A stretch of 64,000 bases of DNA from Dermatophagoides farinae (GCF_024713945.1 NC_134677.1:7586001-7650000); one strand, 5' to 3'. Positions 1 through 14,555 are shown, counted from the first letter of the stretch. The notes: generated by a model not told the origin, from the sequence alone. Made by a program: numbers and translations.

Positions 1-3000
1 TTCGCATCATTATTATTATTTTGTGTAAATTTGTTCAAATCATTTCTGTCGTTTGTTTGTTCTCTTTGGTTATATCGTCAATTTAACGATTGATTTTTTT
101 TTCATTCATTCATTCTTTTGAACCACTTAACTTTATCGACATCAAAAACACACGAACAAACAAAACAAGAGAAATAAAATGCGCTGAAAAAAACATACAA
201 ACACAAGCAAGTATACATATATGTACACCAAAAAAAAAAGAGAAAGATGTGAAGAGAGAGGTGCGGCCACACAGAATATTTGGATCAGATTAACTTTACA
301 AAGGAAAAGAAAAAGACTTGCAAAAAAAAAATAAAAACAATTGGCTACACACAAACACAGACACCAAAATAGTGAACATGAACAAATTGGCTGAGTGTGT
401 GTGTGTGTGTGTTTGTGTGTATTAACGACAACAACAAACATAAAATGATAATATAAGTGATGATTGCTGTTGATTTTCAATTTGTTTTTCATTCATTTTT
501 TGATGTGTAATATTCTCTCTGTGTGTGTGTGTGTGTGTATTTACCAAGGACAGCCCATTTAAGGCGTGTTAAGTAGCTTGATTGATTGAAAATAAGTATA
601 GTTAGCTAGACCAAATACACCAAATATATTACATGAATGCCGTACATACAATTCGTGGAAACAAGTACAACTTTTTTTTTCTCTTTCTCTTTTTTTTTTT
701 CTATTCTCAGTTTTTAACATTCATAAAAGTCTGTGTTTTTTTTTTCTTCTGTCGAAAACAATCCAATCGTCACATGCACTCTGAATATACAACATACACA
801 CACACACACATCTACATATCTTTTGCTTTGTTTGTGTGATTCTACAGAATCTTTTTTTTTTTTTGTTGTTGGAAATATTAGACAATTTCCAGCATTCATT
901 GGAACCAATTATTCATGATGATAGTACAGAATAATTGTTAGAATAATGATGATTGTCAATAAAGGTAATGTTCATATCGATAACCATAATAATAATAATA
1001 ATCATATATATGAGGATAAAACCAAAATGAACATTATTTTAAATGGGCAACCAATTAAAAAAAAAAATAGTAACGTTTGTGCAGCACACACACACACACA
1101 CATGATGATGATGAGAAATGAAATAAACATCAAAATGATGATGATGATAATTCCAACTACGACCATCATCATCATCATCATTCGATTTGTGCTAATTTTT
1201 CTGTATGTGTGTGTGTTTGGAAACTATCAGAAAAAAAAACGACAACGATGAAACATTTTTTGTTTTTTGGTGGAGTAAATTAAATGTAATTATAGTTGAG
1301 TACTACAACAAACACAGGTACAAACATAGAAAGATAGAGAGACAGAACATCATTTTGAAATATAAACATCATCATCATCATCATTGAGAACCTGGCGTCA
1401 TGCGTATACGTGTGCATTTTTCAAATAATTGTATTAAATGTAACAACACCAACATGACGACTAAATATCCGATTCCATTATATATGACTCTAGAATAATA
1501 AAAAAAAAGATACTCATGTTTAATTGTTATATAACATAAATGGATAGATACAGATGAACATTGATAGACTAAAAGAAAGAAGCAGAATATAAATTAGAAA
1601 CATTTTGAAAAGAAAAAAGGCAATAGAATAAATTGAAAATTAACCATTATAACCTGTGTGAAGAAGATGAAGAGAATTTTTCGACTTGACTTTCTTTGCT
1701 TGTTCAATATAATCGAACGATCTGTTCAATGTTTTTATTTTTTTTTTATTTTTTTCGGATGTTTTCGTGTTCATTTGTTCGATTAATCGATCAAGTTTAA
1801 TTAAAGTAACAAGCAAAAAAAAAAAAAAACAAAAAACAAAAACCTATACCAAAATGAAGCCAATTCACACAATGAGAGAATCACAAAGATGGATTGCCCA
1901 TCGGGTTTAATTTTCGAAATAAACAGAGAAAAAGAGAGAGAGAAAAAAAAGAACAGAAAATTCATTCTACGATCATAGAATAATTGTTTTTAATTAACTG
2001 AATGGTATTTTTGTTTCAGCTGAAAATTGAATAAAACCATTAATATTTCTATACCCAATGTTGGATGCAATGTCTGGAACCATCACTAGAAATGTGATTA
2101 TATTATTCATCTAATCATTCAGTGGAAAAAAAGCTTCAAAATTCGAATTGAAATTTTTTTTTTTTTTTAAACATTGATTATATCAGGTCTAGCCAATTAT
2201 TTTCAAAACAGAAAATCTTTCAGGTGTTTTTTTTTTTTTGCTAGCTTTAAATATATTATATAATTCATTACAGCATTGATGATTATATATTGTTTTTGTT
2301 CATTTCGATAATGTTGATGATAATTGGCAAAATGAATGATTTTGATTGAACCTTGAAGAAAAGGGGGCTAATTTTTTTTCAACCTTTCATCTACCTTTAT
2401 TTTTAAAAAAAAGGATGGCATCATTTAACCAGTCAATGGTTGTTTTTTTTCGAGCACAAATTAACGATCGATTGATGGAAAGAAAAACATTGCATTTTTC
2501 AAAAAGGATTAAAAAAACAACGACGAAATTTCACATCTTTCCTTCGATAATATTTCGACTTTTGTGAATTTTAATTCTTTTCTCTCTCTCTCTCTCCTTT
2601 AATCCTATTTATATATCAATTGGCTATTAACAAGAGAGAAAGAAAAAACCCCAATAATGATGATGATTTAACGATATTAACAATCAATCAATCAATTGAC
2701 TATTAAACGCGTATTGAAATTATCAAATTTTCTCTCTCTCTCTCTCCTTCTCTCTCTCTCATCAACAATTTCACAATTTATTCATTAAAGTTTTGAATTT
2801 TATAATGGAATTGTTTTTTCTCTCTTTCTCTCTGTCTTTTCTCCATTATCATAATCATCATTGTGATGCAATTTAATTTGGGATAAGATGTGAATCACAC
2901 ACACACACACACACACATTTAACATCGATGTTTTCATCATCAGTGGAAGGAAATAAAAGGAAACAAAAATTTAATAACGACCATTTGAATAAAGATTCAC

Positions 3001-4197
3001 TGGATTCATTTGATAGTCAACATCAATTGTGTAATAATAATAATAATTATTATTATTTCTGGAAAATTGCAAACTTGACGAAAAAAAAAAATACAAGCCA
3101 TGTTATAACATCAACAACAATAAAAATAATGACAACAGAATCTTTTTCCAGTACCAGATCCATGATATGATGGAACACGCGAACTGGGAAAACTAGGATT
3201 ACAAAACGAAACGAAAAACCGGGGGCTGATGGTATACACACGTATTTACATTATGAATTTTTCTTTCATTGTTATTGTTGTTGTTGTTGGATCTTTGAAA
3301 TCCCAAATGCACATTGCATACACACACACACACACACACACACGCTACAAAACAACTAAACTAAAATCAAAAATGTTAGTCTGTCTGTCAGTAATAATAA
3401 TTGTTAAACACACACACACACACACACACAATATCTACCTATTCTAATTCAGAATTAAATAGGAAATACCTTTGAGATTTCATCATTTTCTCATTCACAG
3501 TGTATGTGTGTGTGTGTGTGTGTGCAAAACGACAAAAACATTGGAACTTGTTGTTGTTGGAAAGATAAAATCGACATAGTTAACAACATGCAAGTAAAAT
3601 GAACGGGACCCAGGAAAAAAAAAGACTTGTGGGACCTAGAGAGAAAGATTGTTGTTTGGCATCATCATCATCATTCACATTAATGTAAACGTGTGCCACA
3701 CAAACACATCAACAACAACAACAAAAAATTCATTACATTTTCCCATTGTAATTGTGATGAATTTTGCTTGCTTGCTTGCTTGTTTTGTTGCAACACTACG
3801 AATTGGTCAATTCAAAATGAAAGATCTATCTATCTATTCTATATATTATATATAAAATGAATGGGAAATTTTTTTTTCTCTGTGTATGTGTGTGTTGTAT
3901 GTTTATATTTTAATTAACAATAAACATCAAAAATACAAAACCGTAAACGTGTCTGTAAATTAAATTATAAATAAATTAACTTTTCGAAAATTGATTATTG
4001 TTATTATTTTCAAGAAAATTTCCCATTTCAAAACCCAAACATCCAAATAATATAGATAATAATAACCGTAATACATCAAACGCCATTTTCATTTATGAAT
4101 TTTACATTTTCATTTTCGATAAATATATTGACGGTTGGCATCTGAACAAAGTGTTCCAACGAACAAAAAAACATTGAGAATTTAATTGAAATTATGG

Positions 4198-4200
<3 letters not shown>

Positions 4201-4243
<43 letters not shown>
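4201..4243. repeat. (CA)n microsatellite, 43 bp
   Basis: An uninterrupted CA dinucleotide run of about 21 units, the longest CA run noticed in the window. It lies in non-coding sequence. Confidence 0.95.
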
Positions 4244-4246
<3 letters not shown>

Positions 4247-5807
4247 AGACCAAAATAGATAAAAATGGAACAAATCGATAAAATGCACAAAATGATTTTT
4301 TTTGTACAAATCATTTTAGAATAAATGTTTTTTTTTTCGCTATTATCATCGATGATTATCATTATGATGATGATGATGATAATTCGTGATCAACCATGAT
4401 GATGATTATGATTGAAAAAAAAACGAAACAAACAAAGATTTGAAATGAAATTTTAGCTATTAAATGGTGATTAAGTAGTGGTAACAAGTAACCTTGATCA
4501 TGATCATGATCAATAAATGAATGAATGAATGAATGTATGGCTGTTGTTGTTGGTGATCATTTGCATATGGACATGAACAAGTATTTTAAATATCATCATC
4601 TTCATTTAAATTAACCTAGGATCCATCATATATATATATATCGAAATCATATACCATTAACCATGTTTGCGATTTGATGATGAATTTAAAAGAAAGAAAG
4701 AAAAAAAAATATTCATTTGAAAATCACGAACTTTTAATGTATATCATCTTGGATAGATATTATTTGTTTATTTATTTTTTGTTTGAAAAAAAAGTCACGA
4801 GTATCAAATTTTGTCTCTCTCTCTGTGTGTGTGTGTGTGTAAGTAGTTTTTTCATTCTATTCACTCATTCATTAAATGATCCATTTTTCTTGTTGACCAC
4901 AATGAACAAAATAATGACGACGACGACGACGACGATAATAATGATGACAATGGCAACAACAACAACAACAACAACTGGCTAGAAAATCGATCCAATCAAA
5001 TTGATGAAATGAAATTTGATTGACATGGCAATGCCAATTGTATAACTTACAAATGATAATAATAATAAACAAAACAGGACATGAACAAAGTTAACTTTGT
5101 AATTAAGCTAAATTGAATGGTAAAAGCCGACGAAATAAGACAACAACCACTGACAACTTTCAAAGACAACGACTGGTACACAGATTAGCTTGCGGCTATC
5201 TTTATATTTTAAATAATAATCAATGTATTTGGTTGTTGTTGATGATCATCATATCATCGTGATCATCAGACACATTTTACTAATTGAAACCATAACTTTT
5301 TTTTAGTGTTTGTGTCCTAATTAGTTGGGATTTTTCCCAGAAAATATAAATATTACGGAAAATTTCGTCGAAAAAAAAATTTCGTATCGATTGATTTGGA
5401 ACATATTTTGATATATATGAAACAAAAACAAAAAAACAATAAAACTCTATATCATCATCATAAAATAATCGATTTTGGCTGGCCAGGTGCCTATATTGTA
5501 AAATTTTTTAAAAAAAAGTAAGATATTTCTTCATTCAAACATACACATCTTACAATTATTTATGATTATCATCATTAAATATCAGCAGCAACCATGATTA
5601 TTTGAAAATTTTTTTTTGTTCAATGACTACAATAACAGAAAAAAAATGTTTGACCACGATCAATGGGCTGTTCAATGCACGATTTTTTTTTTGTTCTCTG
5701 TGTTCATCATTCATTCTGTTTATAATAATCGTAGAAAAATTGAAAACTCTGTTCAACATTATTAGGCTGATTTTATCCAATACAAAAAAAAATCAGTTTC
5801 AGAACAT

Positions 5808-5833
5808 ATGATGATGATGATCATCATCATCAT
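5808..5833. repeat. Perfect palindrome of ATG/CAT triplets
   Basis: Thirteen bases of ATG repeats (5808-5820) are followed at once by their exact reverse complement (5821-5833), giving a 26-bp palindrome with no spacer. It lies in non-coding DNA. Confidence 0.9.
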
Positions 5834-7439
5834 CAGAAAAAGAAATAAATGATTCAGATAGATAGCCAATCAACGTTGACCAGTGGCCAAAACATTTATA
5901 TTTAACTTTAACTTATGTTTGCACAATTGCCCCTTGTGTGTTTGTGGTATATTTTTTTGGGGTGCTTTATAGTTTAAAATTTATTATTATTATTACAGAC
6001 AACACCTCTTTTATTGTTATTTTGATGATGATTGGTAGTCATCATTTTATTCTCTCCCTGCTTCTGCTGCTGCTGCTGCTATTGTCTCAGAGCAAAACAT
6101 TATTAAAAGCATCAAACACATAATGTAGTCAATAAATGTAATGGTGTAATTTTTATTGTTGTTGTTGTATGATCGCTGCCAATTTTTTCATCAAACAAAA
6201 CAAAAAAAAATAATCGATGTTAAGTGTGGCAGTGTGGTGTTTGTGTGTTTTCAATCAATTTTTAATATGATAATGATCATCAACATTATCATCATAAATG
6301 ATTTCTAACTAAACAAACCAAAAAATAAAAATTCACAATTCAATTCAATTTAAACGATATTTTTTTAGGCTAAAAAAAAATAGAAAGAATCATTCGTCAT
6401 ACTATATACACATGAAACAACATTGGACAACTAAAGTTGACTAAGTGATTTTCATCATCATCATCATCATCATTTTTTTTCTCTTTCTTTTAAACAGTGT
6501 AGAATGTGTATAACCAATATGATCGACTATAATCAAGTAAATTGAAAATTATTTATCACGTGCCACACGTTTGTTTGTGTGTGAGGGTATATTCTGGATT
6601 CTTGACATGTAATATATGTGGTATAATAATAATAATAATAGCAAAAAGCAAAAAAAAACACCACTTCTCTTTATCTAAAAAATAATTTTGGGGAGGAGGG
6701 GGGTTGTTGGCGAAGGGAGAGTAGAAAAATAAAGTTTTTTTTTTATTTATTTATAAATATTTACCTCGTCCTCCTCTTTTTCATAGCATTTATGATTTTT
6801 GTTGTTGTTGTTGTTCTAAAATTATTTTCATCATTTATATTTTAGATTCGATAATAATAATAATAATAATAATAATTTTTTTTCAAGATAATCACTTACC
6901 ACACATGATAATAATGGGCCCATTTTATAAAACGAAAAATAATGATGAAGAAATGGAATATGTCTAAATGGAATTGTGATGTGTAGTAATAGTATAATAC
7001 ACACATAACATACACATTGAACATCATCATCACAAGTATATATTTTGTTTGGCTATATAATGATAATAATAATGATAATTGAATATGTCTTCAATGAGAA
7101 AAACAGAAAAAAATATACAGACAACAGACACTTATTTACAAAGTGTGTGTGTGTGTTTGTGTGTTTGTGTGATTGAATATGTCAGATGCCTGTCGTTTGT
7201 TTTTCGTTTTCAACAAACAATGTTTATTTGTCGGTCTATTGTCGGTTGGTTGATGATAATCATCATCTTGTTATGGCTGCTGCTGCTGCTGTTGTTGTTG
7301 CTGTTGATGACAGATCCCTTAATAGACACAAACAAACAATAAAGATGATCAAGAATGAAAGAAATGAAAAATTCAAATGTCAATTATGGCAAAAATCTCT
7401 ATTTTTTTCAAATTACATACTTAAGCGGCCATTATTGAA

Positions 7440-7441
<2 letters not shown>

Positions 7442-7472
<31 letters not shown>
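7442..7472. repeat. (GAT)n microsatellite, 31 bp
   Basis: About ten uninterrupted GAT units in non-coding DNA. The same triplet, in other frames, supplies many of the poly-Asp, poly-Ser and poly-His tracts in genes of this window. Confidence 0.95.
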
Positions 7473-9559
7473 TAGTATGAATGTTATGTAATGTTATTCA
7501 ATGTATTAAAATGGACTTGTAACTATCGATTTGAAACGATTCACGTTTGATTGATTGATTGATTGATAATGATTTGAATGTATATATCTGGGATAGTTTA
7601 ATGTGGATTTTTGAGAAAAAAAAATCAATTTTTTTTCTCCCATCTTTGTTTTGATTACATTTTGATCTTGTTTTTTTTTTGCCGAAAATTTCTTTGTATT
7701 TTGTTGGGGTAATTTAATGTTGCTGTTGTTGATCACATCAGTTTAAAAATTTTAAATTACTTAATACTGCTGATGATGATGATGATGATGATGAATCCAC
7801 GAAAAACACTGACATTGATGAGTCTTTTCGAATGATCAAAGATTCGAATCTTGAATTTTGGTGCAAAATAGCCGCCCATTCATGGTCAGATTGACATAAA
7901 CACGGTCTATTGATCGATGATTGGATTCTAATCAAACAAACAAATTTTGTTCTTCTCTCAATCAATACATGAATTCAATTTGAACGAGAAAAAAGAATTC
8001 AATCAATAATTGAAAATTGGCAATTATTCAACCGTATAAATTGTTTGTTTTTTTCAATATTTGTTTCGTTTGTCGCAAGTTTGCACCCAAAATTTTCGTT
8101 TATTTATTTTTTCATTGAAATTAAAATTTTCAAATCAATCGAATTCTTTTTTTTTTGCTACTTTATAACCATGACGATGATGATTGGTACAATCAATCGA
8201 CCGATCGATGCAATTCAAATAAACACCCGATTGACATTATCATCATCATCATCATCATCGATTGATCGGTTGAATTGTTGTTGATTGATTTGATTTGATT
8301 GCCAATTTTTTTCTTCTTTGATTTTTATTTATTTATTTGATCGTATTGCAAAACAAAAACGATAAGATAAATTACAAGATCATTTCGGCTGAATAATGAT
8401 GATAATGATTGAAGCAATGAGGCGTGGTTGAAACAACAACAAAATTCAAATTCAAATTCAAATTTCAATTAATCACAAACCAAAAACAAAGAATTTCCAA
8501 AATTTGTGAATTCGAAATTCCAACTGCCATCTTTTGAGTGAAAAATGTAAACATCAAATGTTTTGATTATCCACAACGATAGATGGCAGCCATTTTATGA
8601 TCAAAGTTTGTTAGTAATTTTTCAGACAAAAATCGATCAAAATCATATCGTTCACATTTTAGGCAAATCAACACATATGAATATGCTTTTTATCGAAATA
8701 AAAAAAATCCATCAAATTCTTGAATCGAAATATAATCGGATTTCACATTTACTTACTTTGTATACTCTCATGTAAGATTATCATTACCATTACTTTTACT
8801 TAGTTTGATTGCTTTTTTTGCACAAATACAATGAATGAATGATGAAATGGTTTTCCCATTATCATTATTATTCTTATGTAATATGGTCAATATTCGCTAA
8901 CAACACTTATACCTTACATTAATATAAGTTTTGTCACTGTGTGCTGATACTACTCACCCATCATCATCTGCATTAAGTAGTGTATTGCAAAATGGCAATT
9001 ATCGTAATTGTTCGATGACAAATCTTATTTCTTGAAGAGAAAGAGAAAAAGAGAGAGAGAGAAAAGGAAACGAAAATAATCGAATGTTTTTTTCTTTCAT
9101 TTGATTTGCAATGATAAATTTAGAATTGATTTGGACTGATATTCTTTTTTTCGGATTCAATCGAAGCTGGTCCGTGTGTGTGTATGTGTGTGCGTTTTGA
9201 TTCATTCAAATCGATTTTGAGCGTGACAATTGTGAATTGATTTGATTCAATCAAAACAACAACAACAACAACAACATATGACACGTGCCATAAAGATAGG
9301 AAATTTGTTGTTGTTGTTGTTGTCGTTGTGGTGGTGGAAAATCCAAAACACGAAAAAATTCCATTCAAACACACACATATAAAATCATATCTATTATTTT
9401 AATTGAAAAGTGAACAAAAATGAAAAAAAAACGATTTGCAAATTATCAATATAGAGTTGAATTGAATATTGATTGATTGATTGATCGAATGAATGAATGA
9501 ATGAAAGTGTGAGAAAAAAAAAGAATTTTTTCATATTCTGTTGTTGTGCTTCTTCTTTT

Positions 9560-11156
9560 TCACAGAAACCATTGCGAAAATAAACCTCTAGTGGTGAATC
9601 GTAATTGATTCACATCATCATCATCGTCATCGACTACATTATTACTACCACTATTATTATCATCATGGAAATCAGTGTTGATAATGTCGAAATGGCCACT
9701 TTTAATTCCAATTTGGCCATTTTCATCCACATGGTCCTCGTTAACATCGTCATCGTCATCATCATCATCATCATTATCATCGACATCGACATCGACATCA
9801 ATTAATAAATTTTGTGAATCATTTGAATCCGGATTCATTGATGATCTTTTTCCAATCATCATTGTCATTGCTGTTTGCGGTTGTATCGTTATTGTTGTTG
9901 TTGTTTCATCATTATTCAATGAATCATTTCGTAATCGTTGTTGATGGTGTTGCTGTTGCATGGACGATTGTTGTAATTTCCGTTTCGTTTTATATCGGCG
10001 ATTTTGGAACCTTTTTATTGAATGCAAAAATTAAATTCATTTGGACAAAAAAAAACAAAGACAAAAACTTTTTCGCTTACCATATTTTTACTTGTGTTTC
10101 AGTCAATTTTAATGTTCTCGCCAATTCCGAACGTTCCGGTCCGCTTAGATATTTTTGATGATTAAAACGTTTTTCCAATTCATAAACCTGTGCATGTGAA
10201 AATGCTGCCCTTGATCGTTTCTTTTTCGTTTTCGGTTTATTCAATTGATTATTTAGATTATTATTACTATTATGTGATTCTAACGATGGACGAATTTTAT
10301 TATTATTCATACAATGTCGGCCACTGGTCGATTGATTTCGATGATTAAAATCGGTGGTCATATCTATTGAAAATCGAATGGTAAAAAAAGAAATTTTCAT
10401 CATTTTAAGACAAATCTAACCTTTTATTGATAATGATGATGATGTTGTCGTCATATTCTCAGCTTTCAATTCCAACGATTGTTGCTGTGGTTGTTGTTGT
10501 TGTTGTGGTGAAGAATTTTGTTCATTGAAAATGTGAAATTTTCTCAATAAATTACAATTTTTTAATAATCGATTATCATTATTCATAAGGAATTTTTGAC
10601 TATTATACAATGACGATGACGATGATGATGATAACATGTATTGGTGATACATTTCCAAAAGATTTTGATGATGATCAACTATTGTTGTAGACGTTGGTGG
10701 TAATGTTTGTGTTTGATGATGATGATGATCGTTGTGATTTACCATTACCGGAATCGATGTTGTTGCCGTTGACCGATGATGAATCCATGAATGAAAATTT
10801 GAATAAAATTGTTCAGCAGCAGCTTGTATTGCAATGTTGAAATCATCATGAGATATAATTGATTGTAACTGATGATGATGATGATGAGAATGAACCGATA
10901 ATGTTCGATCGGATATGGCGATAGAATTCAATGATGATGTATTATCGTTAATTATTGTTTCATTTAACCCTGTCGTCGTTGTTGTTGATTCAATTAATCG
11001 AGCAATTGGAATTGGATTTAATTCATCATTACCACCTGGTTGTTGTTGAGATAATTCAAGTCTTGAATGATCACGATCATCATCTTTACGTTTTAATAAT
11101 GATGATATTGAAAATGGATTGGAATTCAAATTCTGTTGTTGCTGTTCATGCATCAT
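9560..11156 (-). CDS. bap: Bagpipe / NK3-type homeobox transcription factor
   Basis: Three exons on the minus strand, join(9560..10010, 10081..10363, 10421..11156), give a 489-residue protein in one frame with GT-AG introns of 70 and 57 bp. The homeodomain has the NK3 signature: an [16 protein letters not shown] helix 1, YLSGPER, then LTETQVKIW joined across the second intron to [11 protein letters not shown]. That intron splits the codon for Trp48 of the homeodomain. Near the N-terminus, PFSISSLL resembles the EH1/TN repressor motif (Groucho-binding in known NK proteins). The rest is rich in Gln, His and Ser runs, and the C-terminal part carries long Asp tracts made of GAT codons. Known bagpipe proteins are nuclear factors that specify visceral mesoderm in insects. 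The start is the first Met of the exon 1 frame; an upstream exon is possible. Identity is firm on the homeodomain; function in this animal is inferred. Confidence 0.92.
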
Positions 11157-12297
11157 ATTTCGAAGTGGAGAATTTTTTCAGAAATTTCAGAATTATCACT
11201 GACTTGTTTGTGTGTGTCACACACGCGCCACTTCAAATGGAAACTCAATTTTTTCTTGGAAAATTAAGTTTTTTTTTGTTTCATACAAAATTTCATTGAT
11301 TTTTTCTGGTAATCCATGTATGTAAATAAATTTCGTATTTTTCTTCTTATTATTCTTCTTCTTTTTCACAGTTCTCAATATCAATAACATCCCTCTTTAC
11401 ATAAACATACAAACAAACACATCTCTTTACTGTGTATTGAGATGTGATTGACTACTTTTATTTTGAATGTGAAACACACAACAGCCATTAAAAATATTAT
11501 TACACTGAAAAAAATAAAATTGTAGGCGGCTTTTACCATTGAACAAACTAAACTGTGATATTTACTCTAAATGTTAAACGATAAAAAAAGGGCGGGCGTC
11601 AATCAAATATGCGCCAATCATATACACTTACATAAACATCACAAATGTTTTTAACAACAGTAGTAGTAGTCTGAAACTTATTCTTCCTTGTTTGTTCAAT
11701 GTTAATATCGGATGTGTGTGTGTGTGTGTGTTTGTGACACATAAAGGGCGCTACTACTACTCGTCACCCAAAAATGAAAAACTTTATCTGAGTATTAAAT
11801 AGTTAAGTGCAAATGAAAAGCTTCCTTCATGATTTTAATGGATCCTAAAAGTTCACAATCATCCTAAAAATTTTTAAAAAAAAGGTTGAATTTTTTTTTA
11901 TCTTGGGAGAGTAAAATAAAAATAAAAAAAATTTAATTCGAGAAACAAGAATTCATCAATAAATCATTGAACAATCATGTTTGTATCGTTCGACTTTGTT
12001 TATTTTATCATCAATTTTATTCACTGATCTTATTTCGAATGAATTTTGAATTTAAATCTAACTAATTATTATTATTATCAGGTAAGGTAGCTCGATAGAT
12101 TGATCATGACCATGAATATGAGCCAAAAAAAAAAGATGGTGAACAATGATAATACGATGATGATGAAGATGACATCTTTATCGGAAAAAATATATAAGAA
12201 AATATGAAATATTAGAAGCGCGAGAAGAAATTGAAAATTATTAACTTGAAAAATAAAACATAACATTCATATCAAATGACAGCAAATGGTGGTGATA

Positions 12298-12300
<3 letters not shown>

Positions 12301-12329
<29 letters not shown>
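12301..12329. repeat. (ATG)n microsatellite
   Basis: A run of ATG units upstream of bagpipe, followed shortly by a second GAT run near 12354-12372. It forms poly-Asp in one open frame, which I regard as a repeat artefact. Confidence 0.9.
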
Positions 12330-12330
<1 letters not shown>

Positions 12331-14511
12331 ATGTGATTAGTGTGTTTTCTTATGATGATGATGATGATGATGAAGATTTACCATTGTGTTTGATTTGGAT
12401 TAGCTTAGTTTACCTTTTTGTTGTTCAATGCTTTAAAGGAAAAAAAAATCTTTCATCCAAACAAACAACCAAGAGAAACGATAAGGAGTGTCGTTCATTT
12501 TAAGACGATAAGATCGATGATCATCATCATTAGGAGGAAATTTTTTTATTCCAAAAAAAAAGAAAAAAAAATCTTAATCATTATCAATTGATTTGAAATG
12601 ACAAACATTTGTTGACAAAAAAATAAAAAAAATTAATAAATGCATGTTGTCGCCAAATAAATAAATAATTGATAATCATCATTAATTGCAAAGTATGTAT
12701 GTGTATATATATAAAGTAGTCTAGCTGATGAATAAATCATCAAATGTGAAGAGACGAAGAGAATTTATTTATTGAATACAAATCAGAGAGAGAGAGAGAG
12801 AGAGAACTCTGAAATCTGCTTATCATCATTATTGATCACCTGTGTGTGTGTGTGTGTGTGTGTGTTCTCGTAAATCAATGGATAAAAAAAATTTTCTCTC
12901 CCACTCCTTGTATTTATGAAAAGAGGCTTCAACAACTGTCAACAAGAAAAGAAAAAATTTGTAAATAATTGTTTCATAGTTGTATTTAGAAAAATTTTGG
13001 TTTATCATATTATCACATTATCGACTTTTTCACTCATATTGACTAGTCAAAAAAAAAATAAGTAATTAATTAACGATAAAACTATGCTTTTATTGTGATG
13101 ATGATCAACGAAAAAAAATGCTCATGTCGTTGTCGTTATTGTCGGCGTTTTAATGTTTTGATGTGTTGATGACATTTATATTTGACCATATTCGAAAATA
13201 TGTATTTTCCATCCTTATTATTTGGTATATGGTTAGTATGATAAGGTGAGGTTAATGTGCGTGTGTGTGTGTGTGTGTGCAGCGTCGATCCTTGATCATT
13301 GATGATTATTATATCCAGATATCCAAACTTTGAAGAAAATGAGATGATGACAGGTGGCTATAGTAAGCTTTTCATTTATATTTATATATGAAATGAAATG
13401 TAATTGATTTGTCAACATTGATCATTTTTGACTTGAAAATAGAAAAGAAAATTCATCAACCAAAAAAATCATCAACTAGGTGCGTTCTTTTTTTTCTATG
13501 ATGAAGAAAAATCAAAAATCCAGAATAATTTCAGATTTTAGAAATTGTCGATAGAAAAATACATGGTTAACATGATAATGATGGTGGTCCACATCACACG
13601 ATCTCTATAATCCGGTCTCTTTACGGATTTTTTTTCCGTTTAAAATGATTGACTTTAGTTGATGATGATGATGATGATGATGTTGACGATGATGACGACG
13701 ACATTGACATCAAACCAAGGCTTTTAAATTTATTTATGCTTACTTAATGTATACATATATTGATTGTATACAAATGGATTCGTGTCAAAAAAAAAATTGA
13801 AGAACTGCAAATTGGATCATGTTTCAAAAAAAAAGAAAAAAAAAATGTGTCGGAACTAATATTTACCCAGCCAGATATTTTAAATAGCTTAGTGTGCGGT
13901 ATTTGGAACTTTTCTTCTTATTTTGTCCATTTGTGACCAGAAATCGCGTTCCTTCAGACGGAAAATGCTGCTAAATGCTTGATGATGAATGTTTTTTTTT
14001 TTTTTTGTACACATTCTAATTTGTGTTTTATGGATTTTTCTTTTTTTCTCTCTGGATTGATGGTGTTTGTGTGTGGCATGTAAATTGATGTAAATAAATG
14101 TTTAAATAAAATACTACTACTATAGTTTGATGGGGTGACTTATATAGTTTGTTTCTTTCTTTCTTTCGCTCTTATGAACTGTAATTTAAGCCTTCGAATG
14201 AAGAAAAAAAAAATTCAAACAAATGATGAAAGGGAAAGTCCAATTATATTATTCTTATTATTCATTGACTGACAAACAGACTATGAATGCATTTGATGAA
14301 GAATAGAGACATATAATAATCGCGAATCGACTAAAAAAAAATGAGAAAATCAGTCCATTTTCAGTAGCTAATTTCCACTGTATTTGAGGCCACCATCATC
14401 AGATCTATCTATAACAAATGGAAAAAAGAAAAAAAAATAAATCGATCAAATATATACACACTTGTGACAGGCACATTTTTACTATTTAATGATGTTGATC
14501 AATGACAGGGA

Positions 14512-14555
14512 TTGTTGTTGTTGTTGTTGTGTTCATACAACAACAACAACAACAA
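14512..14555. repeat. Perfect inverted repeat of TTG and CAA triplets
   Basis: A 19-base arm of TTG repeats (14512-14530), a 6-base loop (GTTCAT) and a 19-base perfectly complementary arm of CAA repeats (14537-14555). The CAA run continues three bases past the arm. It could fold as a hairpin in RNA or single-stranded DNA. It lies in intergenic sequence. Confidence 0.9.

Larger units (their letters stand above)
1..9559. other. Gene-free, microsatellite-rich region left of bagpipe
   Basis: I see no exon with recognisable protein similarity on either strand. The stretch is AT-rich and crowded with short tandem repeats: CA/TG runs (for example near 520-538, 2896-2918, 3320-3343 and 4201-4243), GAT/ATC runs (near 6455-6472 and 7442-7472) and homopolymer A or T tracts. 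Open frames here translate to runs of Cys-Val, His-Thr, Ser or Asp that come from the repeats. It lies 3' of the bagpipe gene, so it could hold distant regulatory sequence or the far end of a neighbouring gene outside the window; nothing seen proves either. Confidence 0.7.

Noticed and set aside
142-492. Minus-strand open frame of 116 residues
   Set aside because: It reads through CA and T/A-rich repeats, giving His-Thr and Phe/Leu runs; no domain-like sequence.
4076-4309. Open frame containing a long Cys-Val run
   Set aside because: Direct translation of the CA/TG microsatellite at 4201-4243.
7738-7965. Minus-strand frame of 75 residues with some non-repetitive sequence
   Set aside because: No family resemblance, no splice-supported partner exon and a poly-Ser end from a GAT repeat; insufficient to call a gene.
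9605-10158. Plus-strand frames opposite bagpipe
   Set aside because: Shadows of the bagpipe exons; Ile/Ser runs come from the antisense of GAT repeats.
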